DNA of 64,000 nt from positions 52,123-116,122 of the forward strand of contig JAOIZZ010000005.1 of the NCBI GenBank assembly GCA_028227395.1, written 5' to 3'. Both the position numbers and the translations under genes were made by a program. Source of the stretch: Woeseiaceae bacterium (lineage in GTDB: Bacteria; Pseudomonadota; Gammaproteobacteria; Steroidobacterales; Woeseiaceae). Position 1 is the first letter of the stretch; each line of letters starts with the position of its first letter. Of the stretch, positions 46,585 to 57,785 are shown one piece after another. The notes below the pieces were generated by a model, which saw only the letters and a list, made by a program, of their open reading frames with translations, was not told the origin of the DNA and did no database searches.

Positions 46585-47718
46585 TTAAGTTGATAATAAT
46601 TTTTGATTAGAATTGATTGACATTAGGATACCGAATCCAATCATCAACGTCACCATTGATGTACCACCATAACTAATTAATGGCAAAGGAATACCTACTA
46701 TCGGAATTAAGCCAATAACCATTGCAGCATTAACGAAGACATATACAAAAAAAGTTAAACTGATACTGCCAGCAAGGAGCTTAGAATAAAGATCTGGTGC
46801 TTGTGAGGCGATATATAAACTTCTAGCTATTATCAGAATGTAAATAATCAATATAAACAGAAGACCTAATAATCCGAATTCTTCACCAATGACTGCAAAG
46901 ATAAAATCCGTACTTTTTTCAGGTAAAAATTCCAATTGAACTTGACTTCCATTTGTCCAGCCCTTTCCAAATAATCCTCCAGAGCCAATAGCAATTTTAG
47001 ATTGAATAATATTATAACCAGCACCCAGAGGGTCAATATCGGGATTCAATAATGTAATAACACGTTGTCTTTGGTAATCCTCCATAAATTTCCAAAGAAG
47101 AAGTGAGCCCGGAATTGCGAATAAAGATAGGGCGCTTATATAGCGAAACGGTATGCCTGCTAAAAAAATAATAAGTATTCCAGATGTAAATACCAGTATA
47201 GAAGTTCCTAAATCGGGTTGTTTCGCAATAAGAATGCTCGGTATCAATATTAAGATAAATATATTTAAGATATTTTTACCTGATGGAGGTAATTTTCGTT
47301 CATGGAGGTACCAAGCAACCATCATCGGAACGGCAAGTTTCATTATTTCAGAGGGTTGAAAACGAATACCAATATCAAGCCATCGCTGAGCTCCTTGTCC
47401 AATATCCCCAAGAAAAAGAACTAAAGATAATAAAACTACACCAAAAAAATAACTCCAAGGTGATATACGTCTTATTAGATCGGGTGATATTTGTGCAGTT
47501 ATCATTAAGGCGATAAAAGCTATTCCAATCCTAAATAATTGACGCATTAAGACTTCTGTACTTTCATTTGAGGCGCTAAAAAGAACGAAAATCCCTAATA
47601 AAAAAGCTATAGAAATCAGCAATAAAAGAGGTCCATCCAATTTAAACAACTGCAAAGTTAAGTCGCTGTCTTTTATTGAATATTTCGAATGCCATGTATT
47701 TGAGGTATCTTTGAGCAT
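46585..47718 (-). CDS. rodA: peptidoglycan glycosyltransferase RodA (SEDS)
   Basis: RodA (MrdB) polymerises glycan strands for cell elongation together with PBP2. The 377 residues form about ten membrane segments. SEDS marks are GDIGQGAQRWLDIGIRFQPSEIMKL split around residue 100, KQPDLGTSILVF, DFIFAVIGEEFGLLGLL (catalytic Asp region) and GIPLPLISYGGTSMV near the end. It lies between mrdA and mltB. Confidence 0.97.
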   Translation of the reverse strand: MLKDTSNTWHSKYSIKDSDLTLQLFKLDGPLLLLISIAFLLGIFVLFSASNESTEVLMRQLFRIGIAFIALMITAQISPDLIRRISPWSYFFGVVLLSLVLFLGDIGQGAQRWLDIGIRFQPSEIMKLAVPMMVAWYLHERKLPPSGKNILNIFILILIPSILIAKQPDLGTSILVFTSGILIIFLAGIPFRYISALSLFAIPGSLLLWKFMEDYQRQRVITLLNPDIDPLGAGYNIIQSKIAIGSGGLFGKGWTNGSQVQLEFLPEKSTDFIFAVIGEEFGLLGLLFILIIYILIIARSLYIASQAPDLYSKLLAGSISLTFFVYVFVNAAMVIGLIPIVGIPLPLISYGGTSMVTLMIGFGILMSINSNQKLLST

Positions 47719-47746
47719 AATTATTTATTAATAATGAACCATAATT

Positions 47747-49624
47747 TTAGTAACCAAGATATTCATCCATAATACTTTTTGCAATTGGCGCCGCAACACG
47801 GCTTCCGCTGTTACCATTTTCAACGATAACGGCGACAGCTATCTCAGGATTGTTGAGTGGAGCAAAAGCCACAAATAATGCGTGATCTTGGAATCTTTCA
47901 TCGATCAATTCTCGATCATACTCTTCCTCTTGCCCAACAGAAATTACTTGAACTGTCCCACTTTTACCTGCCATTTCATAAGGCGCACCAATACCTACGT
48001 TCCTTGCAGTTCCTGATCCTTGCATAACGTTATGCATTGCAGAGATGACCTCTTCCCAGTAGGACTGTGAATCTATTTTAATTTGAGTTAATTCTTGTGA
48101 TTCATTAAATATCTTTTCGTTATTTATTGGATTTTCAATAGCTGAAATAAGTGTAGGCTTAAATCTATTTCCTCTTGTTGCAAGAGCGGCCGTTGCGCTA
48201 GCAAGTTGAAGGGGGGTCGCGAGCATATAACCTTGACCAATTGATGCAATGACAGTTTCTCCTGGAAACCAATTTTTATCTTCTTTTTTGCTGAACATTG
48301 TTTTCTTCCATTTGGTAGATGGAATGAGTCCTGTTCTCTCGCCTGCAAGTTCAATATTTGTTTTTTGACCTAAACCAAATTGGTCAAGATAATTATGCAT
48401 TCTATCGATACCTATTTGGCCACCAACCTCATAAAAGAAAACATCGCATGACTGAGAGATAGCCTTATGAAGGTTGACTGAACCATGTCCACTTGATAAC
48501 CAATCACGATATCGATGTGTGTTACCTGGAAGTGAGTAATGACCTTTACAAATATGCCGTTGAGTTAGATTGGTAACACCCAATTGGAGCGCTGCAAGAC
48601 CAAGAATGGGTTTGATAATGGAGCCAGGTGAATAGGTGCCGAGGACAGCACGATTAAATAGGGGTTGATCAATGTTGCTTTGTAATTCATTGTATTTACT
48701 AGTTGTTAGATTTTCGTTAAATATATTGGGATCAAACGAGGGTGAGCTAACTAATGCTAAAACTTCACCATTATTAGGATCTATAGCAACAACTGAACCT
48801 CTCCTTCCATCGAGAAGATTGGTTGCAAGTATTTGAAGATTAAGATCAATGGTTAAAAAAATATTTGCCCCAGGTAAGGCGGGTTTGTTTTCTAGAAAGG
48901 TATTATTTTTTTGATTTTCATTGAGCGGAATTTCTCTTCCTCTCGCATTTGCAATGAATTGATAATATCCAGGTTCCCCATGAAGAATTGTCTCCTTGAA
49001 ATACTCCGTTCCAGTCTTTCCAGTCTTTTCATTGGGATTATAAAAAGATTGATTTAATCTTGCTTGATCCTTCTTATTAATCGAACCTACGTAGCCTACA
49101 ACATGAGAGGTATAATTTTTATGAGGATAATGTCGTATTAATTTTGGTTGAAGATCTATGCCTGGAAAATTTGCTCGATTTGCAGCAAATCTTGCTATTT
49201 CTTGATCATTTAGATCGGATCTGAGAGTGATAGACCTAAATTTTTGTGTTTTTTGAATTTTTTTTCTAATTGTGTCGATCTGAATTGGATTGATTAATTC
49301 TAAATCCAATAAATTATTCATTGTTTCCTCGATATTGATAACTTGTTCTGGAGTAATCATCAGCTCAAATGCAGTTATATTTTCAGCAAGTGTATTGCCA
49401 TTTCGGTCAAATATGGTTCCTCTAGGAGAAAGTGTGGCACGTAAATTAATTCTATTTCCTTGTGCCTTCTGATTAAAAGTATCGTATTCGAAAACTTGCA
49501 ATTGAATAAGTCTTATAATGATGATGATCAAAAGAAATAAAGCCACCAGAGAGGAGATGAGTATCCGATTTAAAAAAAGGGTCTTTTCTTTACCGTGATC
49601 TTTGATATGTATATTTTCAGGCAT
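47747..49624 (-). CDS. mrdA: penicillin-binding protein 2 (MrdA)
   Basis: PBP2 is the elongation transpeptidase that works with RodA. The 625 residues have one N-terminal membrane segment (ISSLVALFLLIIIIIRLI), a pedestal domain, and a transpeptidase domain with YSPGSIIKPILG (SxxK), SQSCDVFFYEVG (SxD) and AGKSGTVQVIS (KSG). The length agrees with E. coli PBP2 (633). It follows mreD by 12 bases. Confidence 0.97.
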   Translation of the reverse strand: MPENIHIKDHGKEKTLFLNRILISSLVALFLLIIIIIRLIQLQVFEYDTFNQKAQGNRINLRATLSPRGTIFDRNGNTLAENITAFELMITPEQVINIEETMNNLLDLELINPIQIDTIRKKIQKTQKFRSITLRSDLNDQEIARFAANRANFPGIDLQPKLIRHYPHKNYTSHVVGYVGSINKKDQARLNQSFYNPNEKTGKTGTEYFKETILHGEPGYYQFIANARGREIPLNENQKNNTFLENKPALPGANIFLTIDLNLQILATNLLDGRRGSVVAIDPNNGEVLALVSSPSFDPNIFNENLTTSKYNELQSNIDQPLFNRAVLGTYSPGSIIKPILGLAALQLGVTNLTQRHICKGHYSLPGNTHRYRDWLSSGHGSVNLHKAISQSCDVFFYEVGGQIGIDRMHNYLDQFGLGQKTNIELAGERTGLIPSTKWKKTMFSKKEDKNWFPGETVIASIGQGYMLATPLQLASATAALATRGNRFKPTLISAIENPINNEKIFNESQELTQIKIDSQSYWEEVISAMHNVMQGSGTARNVGIGAPYEMAGKSGTVQVISVGQEEEYDRELIDERFQDHALFVAFAPLNNPEIAVAVIVENGNSGSRVAAPIAKSIMDEYLGY

Positions 49625-49636
49625 TGAATATTAGTC

Positions 49637-50134
49637 TTATTTTTTTGTTGTTGAAAAAGTGAATAATTGACTGAGTAATTTTGCAATAATCGGCCATAAA
49701 ATAGTACCGCTAATAATTGGTCCTAGATAACTTGCGAAAGAACTCGAAATACCTGACACGCCATTAATCCAAAATAGAATAAATTGATAAATTATTATCA
49801 GAAAACATACAACAGCGGTAAGTTGTATGAAAGGAAAGATCCTTAGCTGTAAATGAAATTTGGTAACAAGAAAAACGATCAACAAAGAAGCCAATGCATG
49901 CTGACCTAATAACGACCCTTTGCTGACATCTACGAGCAAACCGACTAAAAAAGCCGTTCCTAAGTTAAATTCTTTTGGTAAATTTATGGCGAGAAATATT
50001 AGCAATAGAAGTGACCAGTCCGGTTTGTATGTTTTTAACAAGTCAGGGGCAGGGATAAGGATTAAAGTTATGCAAATCAGTGTCGCTAAAAAAGCAATTA
50101 TTTTATTTTGATTGTTTTTAATTTCACTAGGCAT
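49637..50134 (-). CDS. mreD: rod shape-determining protein MreD
   Basis: MreD is a small inner-membrane protein of the elongasome. The 165 residues hold about five hydrophobic helices (for example IIAFLATLICITLILIPAP). Marks are YKPDWSLLLLIFLAINLPKEF, LGTAFLVGLLVDVSKGSLLGQHAL, the family's central motif, and FILFWINGVSG. It sits between mreC and mrdA. Confidence 0.95.
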   Translation of the reverse strand: MPSEIKNNQNKIIAFLATLICITLILIPAPDLLKTYKPDWSLLLLIFLAINLPKEFNLGTAFLVGLLVDVSKGSLLGQHALASLLIVFLVTKFHLQLRIFPFIQLTAVVCFLIIIYQFILFWINGVSGISSSFASYLGPIISGTILWPIIAKLLSQLFTFSTTKK

Positions 50135-50137
50135 GAT

Positions 50138-50971
50138 TTAGTTGCTATTTATCAATATTACTTCGCGAACTTGGTTTAAAGGTGCCAAAGGTTTTGCGAT
50201 CACATCAGCGAATTGTTTAGTCGGATTGAGCGAGATAGAGTCTATAATGGCAACGGGATATCCAATAGGGAACTTTCCCCCTAAGCCCGAGGTGACCAAA
50301 AGATCGCCAATCTCAATATCGGCATTATTTGGAATAAAGGGAATACTAAGGCTATCAAAAGATCCATTACCTTGTGCTAACGCCCTAAAACCATTTCGAT
50401 TAATTTCGACAGGGAGAGCATGATCTGTATCGCTTATAAGAATAACTTTTGCTGAGAGAAAATTTGTTTGTAATATTTGACCTATAACTCCATTTGAATC
50501 CACTAGAGCCTGTCCGTTATAGGTACCATCTTGTTCGCCTTTATTAATAACAACAAGATGCCTGAAAGGATTAATGTCCGTAGAAATAATTCGTGCGATC
50601 TGAACGCTATTTTTTATGGTTGATGACGCATTAAGAATTTCCCTTAATCTAATATTTTCCTGCTCAAGAGAGGCGAGTCTTTGTAAAGCCAATTCTTTTT
50701 GTAGATGATCCTCATACAGTCTTTGATTTTCTTGTATTAATTCTTTGCGCGAAGATATGTTGGTATTTATCCAGCTCCCAAAACGCTGAGGAAAATCAAC
50801 CAATGATTGTATGGGATGGATTGCAATTGCTACGGAATTTCTTAACAGAGATACGTAATTATTTTTTTGATCACTAAAGAGGAAAAATAAGCTTAGGCAG
50901 AACAGTAAGATAAATTTTATATTTAGTGCCGGTATGCGCGGTCTTCGATGCTTATCTGAGTCAACTACCAT
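50138..50971 (-). CDS. mreC: rod shape-determining protein MreC
   Basis: MreC spans the inner membrane once and activates PBP2. The 277 residues show a basic N-terminus, one membrane helix (IKFILLFCLSLFFLF), a coiled coil (about 75-112, YEDHLQKELALQRLASLEQE) and the paired beta-barrel domain with ARIISTDINPFRHLVVINKG, GQALVDSNGVIGQI and GLGGKFPIGYPVA. It lies 20 bases after mreB. Confidence 0.96.
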   Translation of the reverse strand: MVVDSDKHRRPRIPALNIKFILLFCLSLFFLFSDQKNNYVSLLRNSVAIAIHPIQSLVDFPQRFGSWINTNISSRKELIQENQRLYEDHLQKELALQRLASLEQENIRLREILNASSTIKNSVQIARIISTDINPFRHLVVINKGEQDGTYNGQALVDSNGVIGQILQTNFLSAKVILISDTDHALPVEINRNGFRALAQGNGSFDSLSIPFIPNNADIEIGDLLVTSGLGGKFPIGYPVAIIDSISLNPTKQFADVIAKPLAPLNQVREVILINSN

Positions 50972-50991
50972 GTGTTCAATTTAATTGATCT

Positions 50992-52081
<1,090 letters not shown>

Positions 52082-52115
52082 ATGAGGACAGCCTTCGGCA
52101 AGCTATCATATGTTA

Positions 52116-52144
52116 TTCTATCTCAAGTCATTTCATTTTATAAT
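52116..52144 (+). promoter_or_regulatory. sigma-70-type promoter of gatCAB
   Basis: A perfect TATAAT at 52139-52144 has a weak TTCTAT (52116-52121) 17 bases upstream. Transcription would start near 52151, about 23 bases before the gatC start at 52174. Confidence 0.45.
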
Positions 52145-52173
52145 CATGCTTAAATTTGTTGCGGAGACTTCAG

Positions 52174-52461
52174 TTGTCATTAAATAAAGAACAAATAAAA
52201 TATCTGGCGATACTCTCACGTATGGACATCCAAGATAGTGAGACAAAAGATGTGGTCGATAAATTATCCCGCATAGTCGAATTTGTTGATCAATTACAGG
52301 CTGTATCAACCGAAGGTACTGAGCCTATGGCGCATCCATTAGAGCAAGGTCAGCGATTGCGAATCGATAAAGTTACAGAAGACAATCAGCGTGAAAAAAT
52401 TCAATTGAATGCAAATGAAACCAATAATGGTATGTATTTAGTGCCTAAAGTAATTGATTAA
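52174..52461 (+). CDS. gatC: Asp/Glu-tRNA amidotransferase subunit C
   Basis: GatC stabilises the GatAB complex that amidates misacylated Asp-tRNA(Asn) or Glu-tRNA(Gln). The 95 residues fit the family: [45 protein letters not shown] and an end [11 protein letters not shown]. The open frame extends to 52156, but TTG 52174 is preceded by GGAG 7 bases upstream and matches the family start, so I use it. It is divergent from mreB. Confidence 0.95.
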   Translation: MSLNKEQIKYLAILSRMDIQDSETKDVVDKLSRIVEFVDQLQAVSTEGTEPMAHPLEQGQRLRIDKVTEDNQREKIQLNANETNNGMYLVPKVID

Positions 52462-52468
52462 AGCTGCG

Positions 52469-53941
52469 ATGATGACTATCAAAGAAATACAAAACATGAC
52501 ACTTTGCGCATTAAAGCAAGGAATGAAGGATAAAGACTTTACTTCTTTGGAGATAACTGAGGTATTACTCTCACGTATTAATGGTCTGGGCGCACCGCTT
52601 AATGCTTTTATCACAGTGACTGCAGAGCAAGCGATAAAAGAAGCTAAGGATGCTGATAAATTAATTGTGGCTGGGAAAGATAAACCACTTTTGGGTTTGC
52701 CTATTGCGCATAAGGATCTTTTTTGTACCGATGGAGTATTGACTTCATGTGCCTCAAAGATGTTGCATAATTTTATTCCTCCTTATGACGCATCTGTGGT
52801 CAAAAATCTGAAGGCAAGTGGCGCTATTATGTTGGGTAAAACCAATATGGATGAATTTGCCATGGGCTCATCAAACGAAACCAGTTATTACGGCCCAGTT
52901 AAAAACCCTTGGAATTTAGATTTATCTCCTGGCGGGTCTTCCGGGGGTTCTGCCACTGCGGTTGCGGCATGCTTAGTCCCTGCAGCGACAGGCACTGATA
53001 CTGGGGGTTCAATAAGACAACCAGCTGCGTTAACGGGCATTACGGGAATCAAACCTACTTATGGTCGAGTTTCTCGTTTTGGCATGATTGCGTTTGCTTC
53101 AAGCCTCGATCAAGGGGGTGTCTTCACCAGATCAGCGGAAGATGCTGCATTGTTGTTAGGGGAGATGGCAGGATTTGATGATAATGATTCAACCTCTGTT
53201 GATGTGCCAGTGCCTGATTATTTAGGCGGTATTAATCAATCTATCAAGGGTTTGAAAATAGGTTTAGTTCGTCAACACTTTGATGCTGGTTTGGATGATG
53301 ATAACGCCATAGCTGTTAAGGAGGCTCTTAATGTACTAAAGGATCAAGGCGCTGAAATTATTGATATTGATTTACCTAATATCGAGTTATCTGTGCCCAC
53401 CTATTATGTAGTAGCTTCAGCAGAATGTTCATCTAATTTATCTCGTTATGATGGCGTGAGATTTGGTTATCGAGCTGAAAATTACAAAGATTTAAATGAG
53501 TTTTATTGTAAAACTCGTGGTGAGGGTTTTGGTGCTGAAGTTAAGCGACGTATCATGACAGGCACTTATGTTTTATCGGCAGGGTATTATGATGCTTATT
53601 ATTTGAAGGCTCAAAAAGTTAGACAACTTATCAGTCAAGATTTTAAGAAAGCTTTTGAAAAAGTTGATTTAATCGCCGGTCCAACTACACCATCACCGGC
53701 ATTTGCTCTTGGTGCAAAAATGGATGATCCCATTGAGATGTATCTTAATGATATCTACACCATTGGGGCTAATCTCGCCGGTTTACCGGGTATGTCGATA
53801 CCATGTGGTTTTGTAAATGACTTGCCAGTTGGATTGCAATTAGTGGGCAAGCATTTTGGTGAAAAGTCGCTCCTTCAATGCGGCCATCATTATCAACAAG
53901 CAACTGATTGGCACCTGCAAGTACCGGAGCAATTCAAATGA
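52469..53941 (+). CDS. gatA: Asp/Glu-tRNA amidotransferase subunit A
   Basis: GatA is the amidase that frees ammonia from glutamine. The catalytic Ser-cisSer-Lys triad is visible: [13 protein letters not shown] (Lys), [13 protein letters not shown] (cis-Ser) and [17 protein letters not shown] (nucleophile). The length of about 490 is typical. The frame is open from TTG 52454, which overlaps gatC, but ATG 52469 or 52472 fits homologous N-termini better. It overlaps gatB by four bases. Confidence 0.96.
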   Translation: MMTIKEIQNMTLCALKQGMKDKDFTSLEITEVLLSRINGLGAPLNAFITVTAEQAIKEAKDADKLIVAGKDKPLLGLPIAHKDLFCTDGVLTSCASKMLHNFIPPYDASVVKNLKASGAIMLGKTNMDEFAMGSSNETSYYGPVKNPWNLDLSPGGSSGGSATAVAACLVPAATGTDTGGSIRQPAALTGITGIKPTYGRVSRFGMIAFASSLDQGGVFTRSAEDAALLLGEMAGFDDNDSTSVDVPVPDYLGGINQSIKGLKIGLVRQHFDAGLDDDNAIAVKEALNVLKDQGAEIIDIDLPNIELSVPTYYVVASAECSSNLSRYDGVRFGYRAENYKDLNEFYCKTRGEGFGAEVKRRIMTGTYVLSAGYYDAYYLKAQKVRQLISQDFKKAFEKVDLIAGPTTPSPAFALGAKMDDPIEMYLNDIYTIGANLAGLPGMSIPCGFVNDLPVGLQLVGKHFGEKSLLQCGHHYQQATDWHLQVPEQFK

Positions 53942-55377
53942 CTTCGAATTGGGAAATTGTCATAGGCCTTGAGATTCATGCCCAGCTGGCGACAAAAAGT
54001 AAAATATTCTCGGGTGCCTCAACTGCTTATGGAGGTGAACCTAATACTCAAGCTTGCCTAGTCGATTTAGGTTATCCAGGCACGTTACCCGTCTTGAATC
54101 AGCAAGCCATAGAAATGGCGATTCGTTTTGGATTGGCTGTGGATGCTGAAATATCTTCACGTTCCGTGTTTGCGAGAAAAAATTATTTTTATCCTGATCT
54201 ACCCAAAGGTTACCAAATTAGCCAACTCGATCTACCAATTGTTGTGGGCGGTAATATGAGTATTCTTGATGGCGATGGCAATGAAAAGATCATTGGTATA
54301 ACACGCGCACATCTTGAGGAAGATGCGGGTAAATCGGTGCACGAAGGACTGGATGGATTATCAGGGATTGATTTAAATAGGGCAGGGACACCGTTATTGG
54401 AAATTGTGTCAGAACCAGAAATGAGTTCGGCTAAAGAAGCTGTAGCTTACATGCGAAAAATTCATTCCATTGTGCGTTATCTGGAAATTTCCGATGGCAA
54501 TATGCAGGAAGGTTCTTTTCGCTGTGATGCGAATGTCAGTATTAAACGCTTCGATCAAAAAGAATTGGGTACCAGAGCTGAATTAAAAAATCTTAATTCG
54601 TTTAAATTTATTGAAAAAGCAATTAATCATGAAGTCATGCGTCAGATTGAAATTATTGAAGATGGTGGTGAAGTTAAACAAGAAACTCGTCTTTATGATT
54701 CTGATCTGGATGAGACGCGACCAATGCGCAGCAAGGAAGAAGCCAATGATTATCGTTATTTTCCTGATCCAGATTTGTTACCAGTCATAATTGACGAGAC
54801 TTACATAGCTTATATTAAGGAAACTTTGCCAGAGCTACCCAATGCTAAGCAACAGCGATTTATTGAAACTTATAGTCTTAAAATAAGTGATGCAGAGATA
54901 TTAACTGCAACCAAACAATTGGCTGATTTTTATGAAGCTGTAGAAAAAATAGCCAACACTGAATCGCAGATTACAGCGAATTGGGTGATTGGAGATTATA
55001 CGGCCGCATTAAATCGAGATGATTTGGAAATCTCCGATGCAAAATTATCCGCTACTGATTTAGCAGGCCTATTAAATAAAATTGCTGATCAAACTATATC
55101 TGGAAAAATAGCTAAAGAAGTGTTTGAAGCCATGTGGATAGGTGAGGGCAATGCTGAGATGATTATTGAATCAAAAGGACTGGTACAGATTACAGATGAT
55201 AGTGAGATCGAAACCATCATTGATCAAGTAATCGAAAATAATCCTTCTCAATTGGCTGAGTATATAGGTGGCAAGGATCGTTTATTTGGCTTTTTTGTCG
55301 GTCAGGTGATGAAAGAAACCAAAGGTAAGGCTAACCCAAAAAAAGTAAATGAGATTTTAAAGAAGAAGCTCATATAA
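53938..55377 (+). CDS. gatB: Asp/Glu-tRNA amidotransferase subunit B
   Basis: GatB binds the misacylated tRNA, activates it with ATP and receives ammonia from GatA. ATG 53938 overlaps the gatA stop (ATGA) and has GGAG 8 bases upstream; the product of 479 residues opens with [20 protein letters not shown]. Further marks: [45 protein letters not shown] and a C-terminal YqeY-like tail. The bacterium probably makes Gln-tRNA or Asn-tRNA indirectly. Confidence 0.97.
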   Translation: MTSNWEIVIGLEIHAQLATKSKIFSGASTAYGGEPNTQACLVDLGYPGTLPVLNQQAIEMAIRFGLAVDAEISSRSVFARKNYFYPDLPKGYQISQLDLPIVVGGNMSILDGDGNEKIIGITRAHLEEDAGKSVHEGLDGLSGIDLNRAGTPLLEIVSEPEMSSAKEAVAYMRKIHSIVRYLEISDGNMQEGSFRCDANVSIKRFDQKELGTRAELKNLNSFKFIEKAINHEVMRQIEIIEDGGEVKQETRLYDSDLDETRPMRSKEEANDYRYFPDPDLLPVIIDETYIAYIKETLPELPNAKQQRFIETYSLKISDAEILTATKQLADFYEAVEKIANTESQITANWVIGDYTAALNRDDLEISDAKLSATDLAGLLNKIADQTISGKIAKEVFEAMWIGEGNAEMIIESKGLVQITDDSEIETIIDQVIENNPSQLAEYIGGKDRLFGFFVGQVMKETKGKANPKKVNEILKKKLI

Positions 55378-55441
55378 GACTTAATCTTCTTGAGAAAAGT
55401 CACTCACTTTTTGGGTAGGCACCCAGATTAATCAGTCGTTC

Positions 55442-56347
55442 TTAATTATTTATCATTTGATGTATTTTCTCGATGTGTCTTGGAGTAGTTCTGCAGCATC
55501 CACCGACTATTGTTGCTCCAGATTCAATCCATTTCTCTACAATCTCTGAATATTGATCAGGATTGATTGATTGTCGAGATTCTCTTTGTAAATTTTCTGC
55601 ATTATCAAGAGAATCATCTCCACTTTCAATATGATCTATGATTTCAGAATTGGCATATCCTCCAAATGGTTTTTTAAGCTCACTCGCAAAAATTTTCATG
55701 GCTTCAGATGTGATATTTGCACTACAACAATTGATTAAATAAGCATCGATATCATAATCCTTAACAGCATGTAGAGCATCCAACAGAGACTCTCCACTTG
55801 GAAGTGTATTTTTTCTAACGCCATGCAAAGTATAGCCAAGCCAGATTTCAATCCCTGCATTTTTACATGCCTTTAAAGCCCCAATCGCTTCTCTTGAGGA
55901 TGACATGGTTTCTATAATAATGAGATCCACTTTATTTTTTACAATATCTACAATCTCTGAGTATTTCCTCACAATTGATTGCATATCCCCCACAAGATCG
56001 GGACGATAACTCGTATCCAAAGGAGGCAGTGAAGCTGCAATTTTAATTTTTTTGTCAGTCACTTGTCGAGCTTGGTTCGCAATATTAATTGACAGCAAAG
56101 TCAATTCTTCTAGATTATTTCTGAGATTTTCACGCCTTAATAGATTTTGTGTAACCGCATAATTATTGGTGGTTATCACTTCTGCACCAGCATGAATATA
56201 ATCTTCGTGAATATCCCTGACAACTTCAGGGTTATCTATTAAAGCTTGAGCTGACCATATTGAATTGATATGTGATGGAACTTCAAAGCCTCTAGCTCTT
56301 ATTTCTGTGCCCATGGCGCCATCAATCAAAGTAATTTTATTATTCAT
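55442..56347 (-). CDS. mmuM: homocysteine S-methyltransferase family protein
   Basis: An enzyme of the zinc-dependent Hcy-methyltransferase fold, 301 residues, which makes methionine from homocysteine with a methyl donor such as S-methylmethionine; the donor here is not certain. Seen are LIDGAMGTEIRARGF, AGAEVITTNNYAVTQ, INCCSANITSEAM (zinc Cys) and VGGCCRTTPRHI (zinc Cys pair). AGAGGA lies 10 bases before the ATG. The 5-prime leader holds its own promoter, a SAM-II-type riboswitch and a terminator, so SAM probably represses it. Confidence 0.93.
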   Translation of the reverse strand: MNNKITLIDGAMGTEIRARGFEVPSHINSIWSAQALIDNPEVVRDIHEDYIHAGAEVITTNNYAVTQNLLRRENLRNNLEELTLLSINIANQARQVTDKKIKIAASLPPLDTSYRPDLVGDMQSIVRKYSEIVDIVKNKVDLIIIETMSSSREAIGALKACKNAGIEIWLGYTLHGVRKNTLPSGESLLDALHAVKDYDIDAYLINCCSANITSEAMKIFASELKKPFGGYANSEIIDHIESGDDSLDNAENLQRESRQSINPDQYSEIVEKWIESGATIVGGCCRTTPRHIEKIHQMINN

Positions 56348-56364
56348 AATATTTACATCCTCTC

Positions 56365-56400
56365 AAAAAAAAACCCACCAGCGTCAGCATGATAGGTTTT
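56365..56400 (-). terminator. intrinsic terminator in the mmuM leader (riboswitch expression platform)
   Basis: On the minus strand AAAACCTATCA (56400-56390) pairs with TGGTGGGTTTT (56380-56370) around the loop TGCTGACGC, followed by a T run to 56365. It lies between the SAM-II aptamer and the mmuM ribosome-binding site, so it can act as the OFF state. Confidence 0.8.
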
Positions 56401-56406
56401 ATAAGT

Positions 56407-56458
56407 CCTATTTAGCTGAATTTATTGAACGCCCGCAATCGGGTACAAATCGGCGTTT
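56407..56458 (-). promoter_or_regulatory. SAM-II-type riboswitch aptamer upstream of mmuM
   Basis: Read on the minus strand, AACGCC (56457-56452) pairs perfectly with GGCGTT (56433-56428), enclosing GATTTGTACCCGATTGC. Then come AATAAATTC and AGCTAAATAGG (56417-56407). Spacing and sequence match the SAM-II consensus: P1 stem, GATTT, C-rich loop, ATTGC, ATAAAT, and the AGCTAAA-AGG strand that forms the pseudoknot. The gene controlled is a homocysteine methyltransferase, exactly the expected regulon. The final ATAGG is complementary to CCTAT (56396-56392) in the downstream terminator, giving a possible antiterminator. Confidence 0.88.
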
Positions 56459-56464
56459 GAATAT

Positions 56465-56493
56465 ATTTTAAGGAAATTAAATGAAAGCGTAAA
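56465..56493 (-). promoter_or_regulatory. promoter of the mmuM leader
   Basis: On the minus strand TTTACG (56493-56488) and TAAAAT (56470-56465) are 17 bases apart. The predicted start, about 7 bases on (near 56458), falls directly at the first base of the riboswitch P1 stem, which supports both calls. Confidence 0.55.
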
Positions 56494-56497
56494 GAGA

Positions 56498-57244
56498 TTA
56501 ATTACAAATTGAGCAATTATTACGTTTTTTTACATTAATTTGGTGCCATTCATTTGATAAGCCTTCATAGATATTGAGTTGGCCTTTTTGAGTATGAATA
56601 TTACAGATAATTTTAATTGTTTCGATCGCCATCATTGCACCAATCATTCCTGGTATGGGCCCCAGCACACCATTACCTTGGCAATCTTCAAAAGATTCGT
56701 CTTGTTGGTCATATAAGCATTCGTAGCATGATGATGTTTTATAATCATTACCAAATACCGCGTATTGACCTTCAAACCTAATGGCAGATCCAGATACCAG
56801 ATAATGATTATTTTTGACACAGTATTCATTAACCTCAAAACGTGTATTGAAATTGTCACTGCAATCCAAAATGATGGTGTTTTTTTCAAAGTCTGTTCTT
56901 ATTAACTCCTGTCCATTGATTTTTTTAGTTATTGCTTGGATATCAATCTCAGGATTAATTTTCTCGAGATGATCTTTGGCTGTTAAAGCTTTTGATTTTC
57001 CAATATCACTAGGTCCAAAAAGTATTTGTCGACCTAAATTGGTGGCATCAACGCTATCAAAATCACAAATTATAATTTTTTTGATGCCACTGCTATTTAG
57101 GTAACTTGCCGACGCGCAGCCGAGCCCACCCATTCCAATGATCAAGACTGTTGAGTTGGAGATTAGCTTTTGTCCATTTTCGCCAATCTGCGGCAGTGAG
57201 AGATGACGCGCCCCTCTATCCTTATTGAGGCTTTGATCTGACAT
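56498..57244 (-). CDS. moeB: MoeB/ThiF-type adenylyltransferase
   Basis: An E1-like enzyme that adenylates the C-terminal glycine of a sulfur-carrier protein (MoaD or ThiS). The 248 residues show LIIGMGGLGCASASYL (ATP loop), CDFDSVDATNLGRQILF, DCSDNFNTRFEVNEYC and two zinc CxxC pairs (SCYECLYD and NCSICN at the very end). Which carrier it serves cannot be decided. moeB next to prmC is seen in several gammaproteobacteria. It ends just before the mmuM promoter and follows ppi by 4 bases. Confidence 0.9.
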   Translation of the reverse strand: MSDQSLNKDRGARHLSLPQIGENGQKLISNSTVLIIGMGGLGCASASYLNSSGIKKIIICDFDSVDATNLGRQILFGPSDIGKSKALTAKDHLEKINPEIDIQAITKKINGQELIRTDFEKNTIILDCSDNFNTRFEVNEYCVKNNHYLVSGSAIRFEGQYAVFGNDYKTSSCYECLYDQQDESFEDCQGNGVLGPIPGMIGAMMAIETIKIICNIHTQKGQLNIYEGLSNEWHQINVKKRNNCSICN

Positions 57245-57248
57245 TCAG

Positions 57249-57734
57249 TTACTCAACGATTTGTATATCTTCGATCATAATTGTTTCAGCGGGAACATCT
57301 TGGTGTCCATTACTCATCTGAGTTGGAGTGGCAGCAATAGCATCAACAACATCCATTCCTGACGTTACTTCAGCAAATACAGCATAGCCAAAATCACGAT
57401 CACCATTATCAAGGAATTGGTTATCAACGAGATTAATAAAAAATTGCGATGAAGCGCTGTCAATTTCTGCCGTTCTTGCCATGGCTAACGTGCCACGTAG
57501 ATTCTTTTTTCCGTTCTCAGCTTCATTTTTTATTGAAGCTCTTGTTTGTTTACTTTGCATGTCATCTGTCATGCCACCACCTTGAACCATGAAGTTAGGA
57601 ATGACGCGATGGAATATAGTTCCTTTGTAGAATCCATCAATAACATATTGTTTGAAATTCTCAGAGGATATAGGTGCTTCTGCCTCATAAAGACTGATTT
57701 CAATATTGCCTTTATTAGTGGTTATTTTGATCAT
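57249..57734 (-). CDS. ppiB: cyclophilin-type peptidyl-prolyl isomerase
   Basis: A cytoplasmic cyclophilin (no signal peptide) of 161 residues, which speeds proline isomerisation. Seen are [29 protein letters not shown] (split; catalytic Arg in FHRV), [16 protein letters not shown] and [17 protein letters not shown]. It sits between prmC and moeB on the same strand. Its placement in this cluster gives no special functional hint. Confidence 0.96.
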   Translation of the reverse strand: MIKITTNKGNIEISLYEAEAPISSENFKQYVIDGFYKGTIFHRVIPNFMVQGGGMTDDMQSKQTRASIKNEAENGKKNLRGTLAMARTAEIDSASSQFFINLVDNQFLDNGDRDFGYAVFAEVTSGMDVVDAIAATPTQMSNGHQDVPAETIMIEDIQIVE

Positions 57735-57785
57735 ATTATTTCTTCTCTTATGGTTATATTTTATTTTAAGGTAAATTTAATATGG

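Noticed and set aside
55381..55431. Inverted repeats between gatB and mmuM (TTAATC with GATTAA, and TGGGT with ACCCA)
   Set aside because: They could form a stem between the convergent genes, but neither strand has a T run after it, so I do not call a terminator.
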